From contig CADCPJ010000092.1 of the NCBI GenBank assembly GCA_902803245.1, positions 1 to 6,557 of the forward strand: a stretch of 6,557 nucleotides of DNA, read 5' to 3'. The position numbers were made by a program, and so were the translations under genes. Below the pieces are notes generated by a model. It did not search any database, was not told the DNA's origin, and saw nothing but the letters and a program-made list of their open reading frames with translations. Source of the DNA: an uncultured Lachnospiraceae bacterium (GTDB taxonomy: Bacteria > Bacillota > Clostridia > Lachnospirales > Lachnospiraceae). Below, one piece after another: positions 6,144 to 6,557 of the stretch. Numbering within the stretch: position 1 is the stretch's first letter; each line of letters starts with the position of its first letter.

Positions 6144-6557
6144 TCATTTTCCTTCCTGACCGCCTTCTTTATCTCCGCACGGCCGGAATCTGGAGATGAT
6201 GGATTCGGCGACCCGGATCCCGTCGATCGCGGCGGACATGATGCCTCCCGCGTAGCCTGCGCCCTCGCCGCAGGGATAGAGGCCCCGGAGCTCTGACTCA
6301 TAAGTGTCCGCATCCCTCTCGATCCGGACCGGAGAGGAGGTCCGGCTCTCGAGGCCGGCTACGAGGGCTTCCTCTCCGGCAAATCCCGGTATGATGCGGT
6401 CGAAGCGGTCGATCCCCTCGATGAGGTCCCCGGTGAGGGAGGATGGGAGAAGCAGGTTCAGGGGGGCATAAGCGCTCCTGCCTTTAAGACAGAGCTCATC
6501 CGCCTCCGCTTCCGTCAGCTCCCTTATTCCGGACAGATCCCCTATTTCGGACAGATC
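6144..6557 (-). CDS. FAD-dependent oxidoreductase, COG2509 type, C-terminal part
   Basis: The last 137 codons of a gene whose start lies beyond the right edge; the stop is the reverse complement of 6144-6146. The tail shows the C-terminal signature of the uncharacterised FAD-dependent dehydrogenases of COG2509: GLESRTSSPVRIERD, then GLYPCGEGAGYAGGIMSAA and DGIRVAESI, where the glycine-rich loop helps hold the FAD. Members are cytoplasmic flavoproteins, but their substrate is not established and none can be assigned here. The family's core ends near ISRF; the last residues (CGDKEGGQEGK) are polar and probably a disordered tail. The gene converges on the LysR gene with a 282-bp gap and is probably a separate unit. 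I rely on recalled family motifs, with no search. Confidence 0.85.
   Translation of the reverse strand, partial: DLSEIGDLSGIRELTEAEADELCLKGRSAYAPLNLLLPSSLTGDLIEGIDRFDRIIPGFAGEEALVAGLESRTSSPVRIERDADTYESELRGLYPCGEGAGYAGGIMSAAIDGIRVAESIISRFRPCGDKEGGQEGK
6522..6557 (-). repeat. 18-bp imperfect tandem repeat inside the oxidoreductase gene
   Basis: Read on the minus strand, two adjacent 18-base units (6557-6540 and 6539-6522), each starting GATCTGTCCG, differ at only two positions. They encode DLSEIG followed by DLSGIR, an in-frame six-residue duplication. The first copy touches the window edge, so further copies may lie beyond it. Confidence 0.6.

Noticed and set aside
6018..6296. 92-codon plus-strand open frame over the hairpin region
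   Set aside because: Starts inside the hairpin, lacks a ribosome binding site, and its second half is opposite the conserved FAD-binding tail.
5987..6313. 108-codon minus-strand open frame over the hairpin region
   Set aside because: It overlaps the confirmed oxidoreductase end in another frame, and the rest is translated inverted repeat with no domain.

Overview
The window looks like a piece of a bacterial chromosome from a fairly GC-rich member of the Bacillota, most likely a gut- or rumen-type clostridium such as a Lachnospiraceae relative. Three things point there: the GH2 beta-galactosidase and the NhaC-type antiporter have the wording I associate with clostridial homologues, the ribosome binding sites are strong and purine-rich, and the intergenic DNA is much more AT-rich than the genes. 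This placement is inference from family resemblance; there is no rRNA or other marker here.

Layout. (1) Positions 1-2931, + strand: the 3' nine-tenths of a LacZ-type beta-galactosidase, whose start lies before the window. (2) Positions 2932-3029: a 98-bp gap with a near-palindrome, a candidate promoter, a possible leader hairpin and a ribosome binding site. (3) Positions 3030-4697, +: a complete NhaC-family Na+/H+ (or Na+/organic acid) antiporter, followed by a strong intrinsic terminator at 4718-4754. (4) Positions 4755-4934: an AT-rich spacer ending in a consensus -10 box and a ribosome binding site. (5) Positions 4935-5861, +: a complete LysR-type regulator. (6) Positions 5862-6143: a 282-bp convergent gap without a gene, containing several hairpins. 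(7) Positions 6144-6557, - strand: the C-terminal 137 codons of an FAD-dependent oxidoreductase of the COG2509 type, running off the right edge.

How it may work together. The galactosidase and the antiporter lie in the same direction with no intrinsic terminator between them, so they could be co-transcribed. Sodium/proton or acid-anion exchange would fit a cell fermenting imported galactosides, but this link is inferred from position only. The LysR gene sits behind a terminator and has its own start signals, and no gene is divergent from it, so its target is not obvious. The oxidoreductase is transcribed toward the others and is probably an unrelated unit.

No mobile element, CRISPR array, tRNA or rRNA was found. 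I see no clearly new biological system. The least explained part is the set of perfect and nested inverted repeats at 6013-6138.
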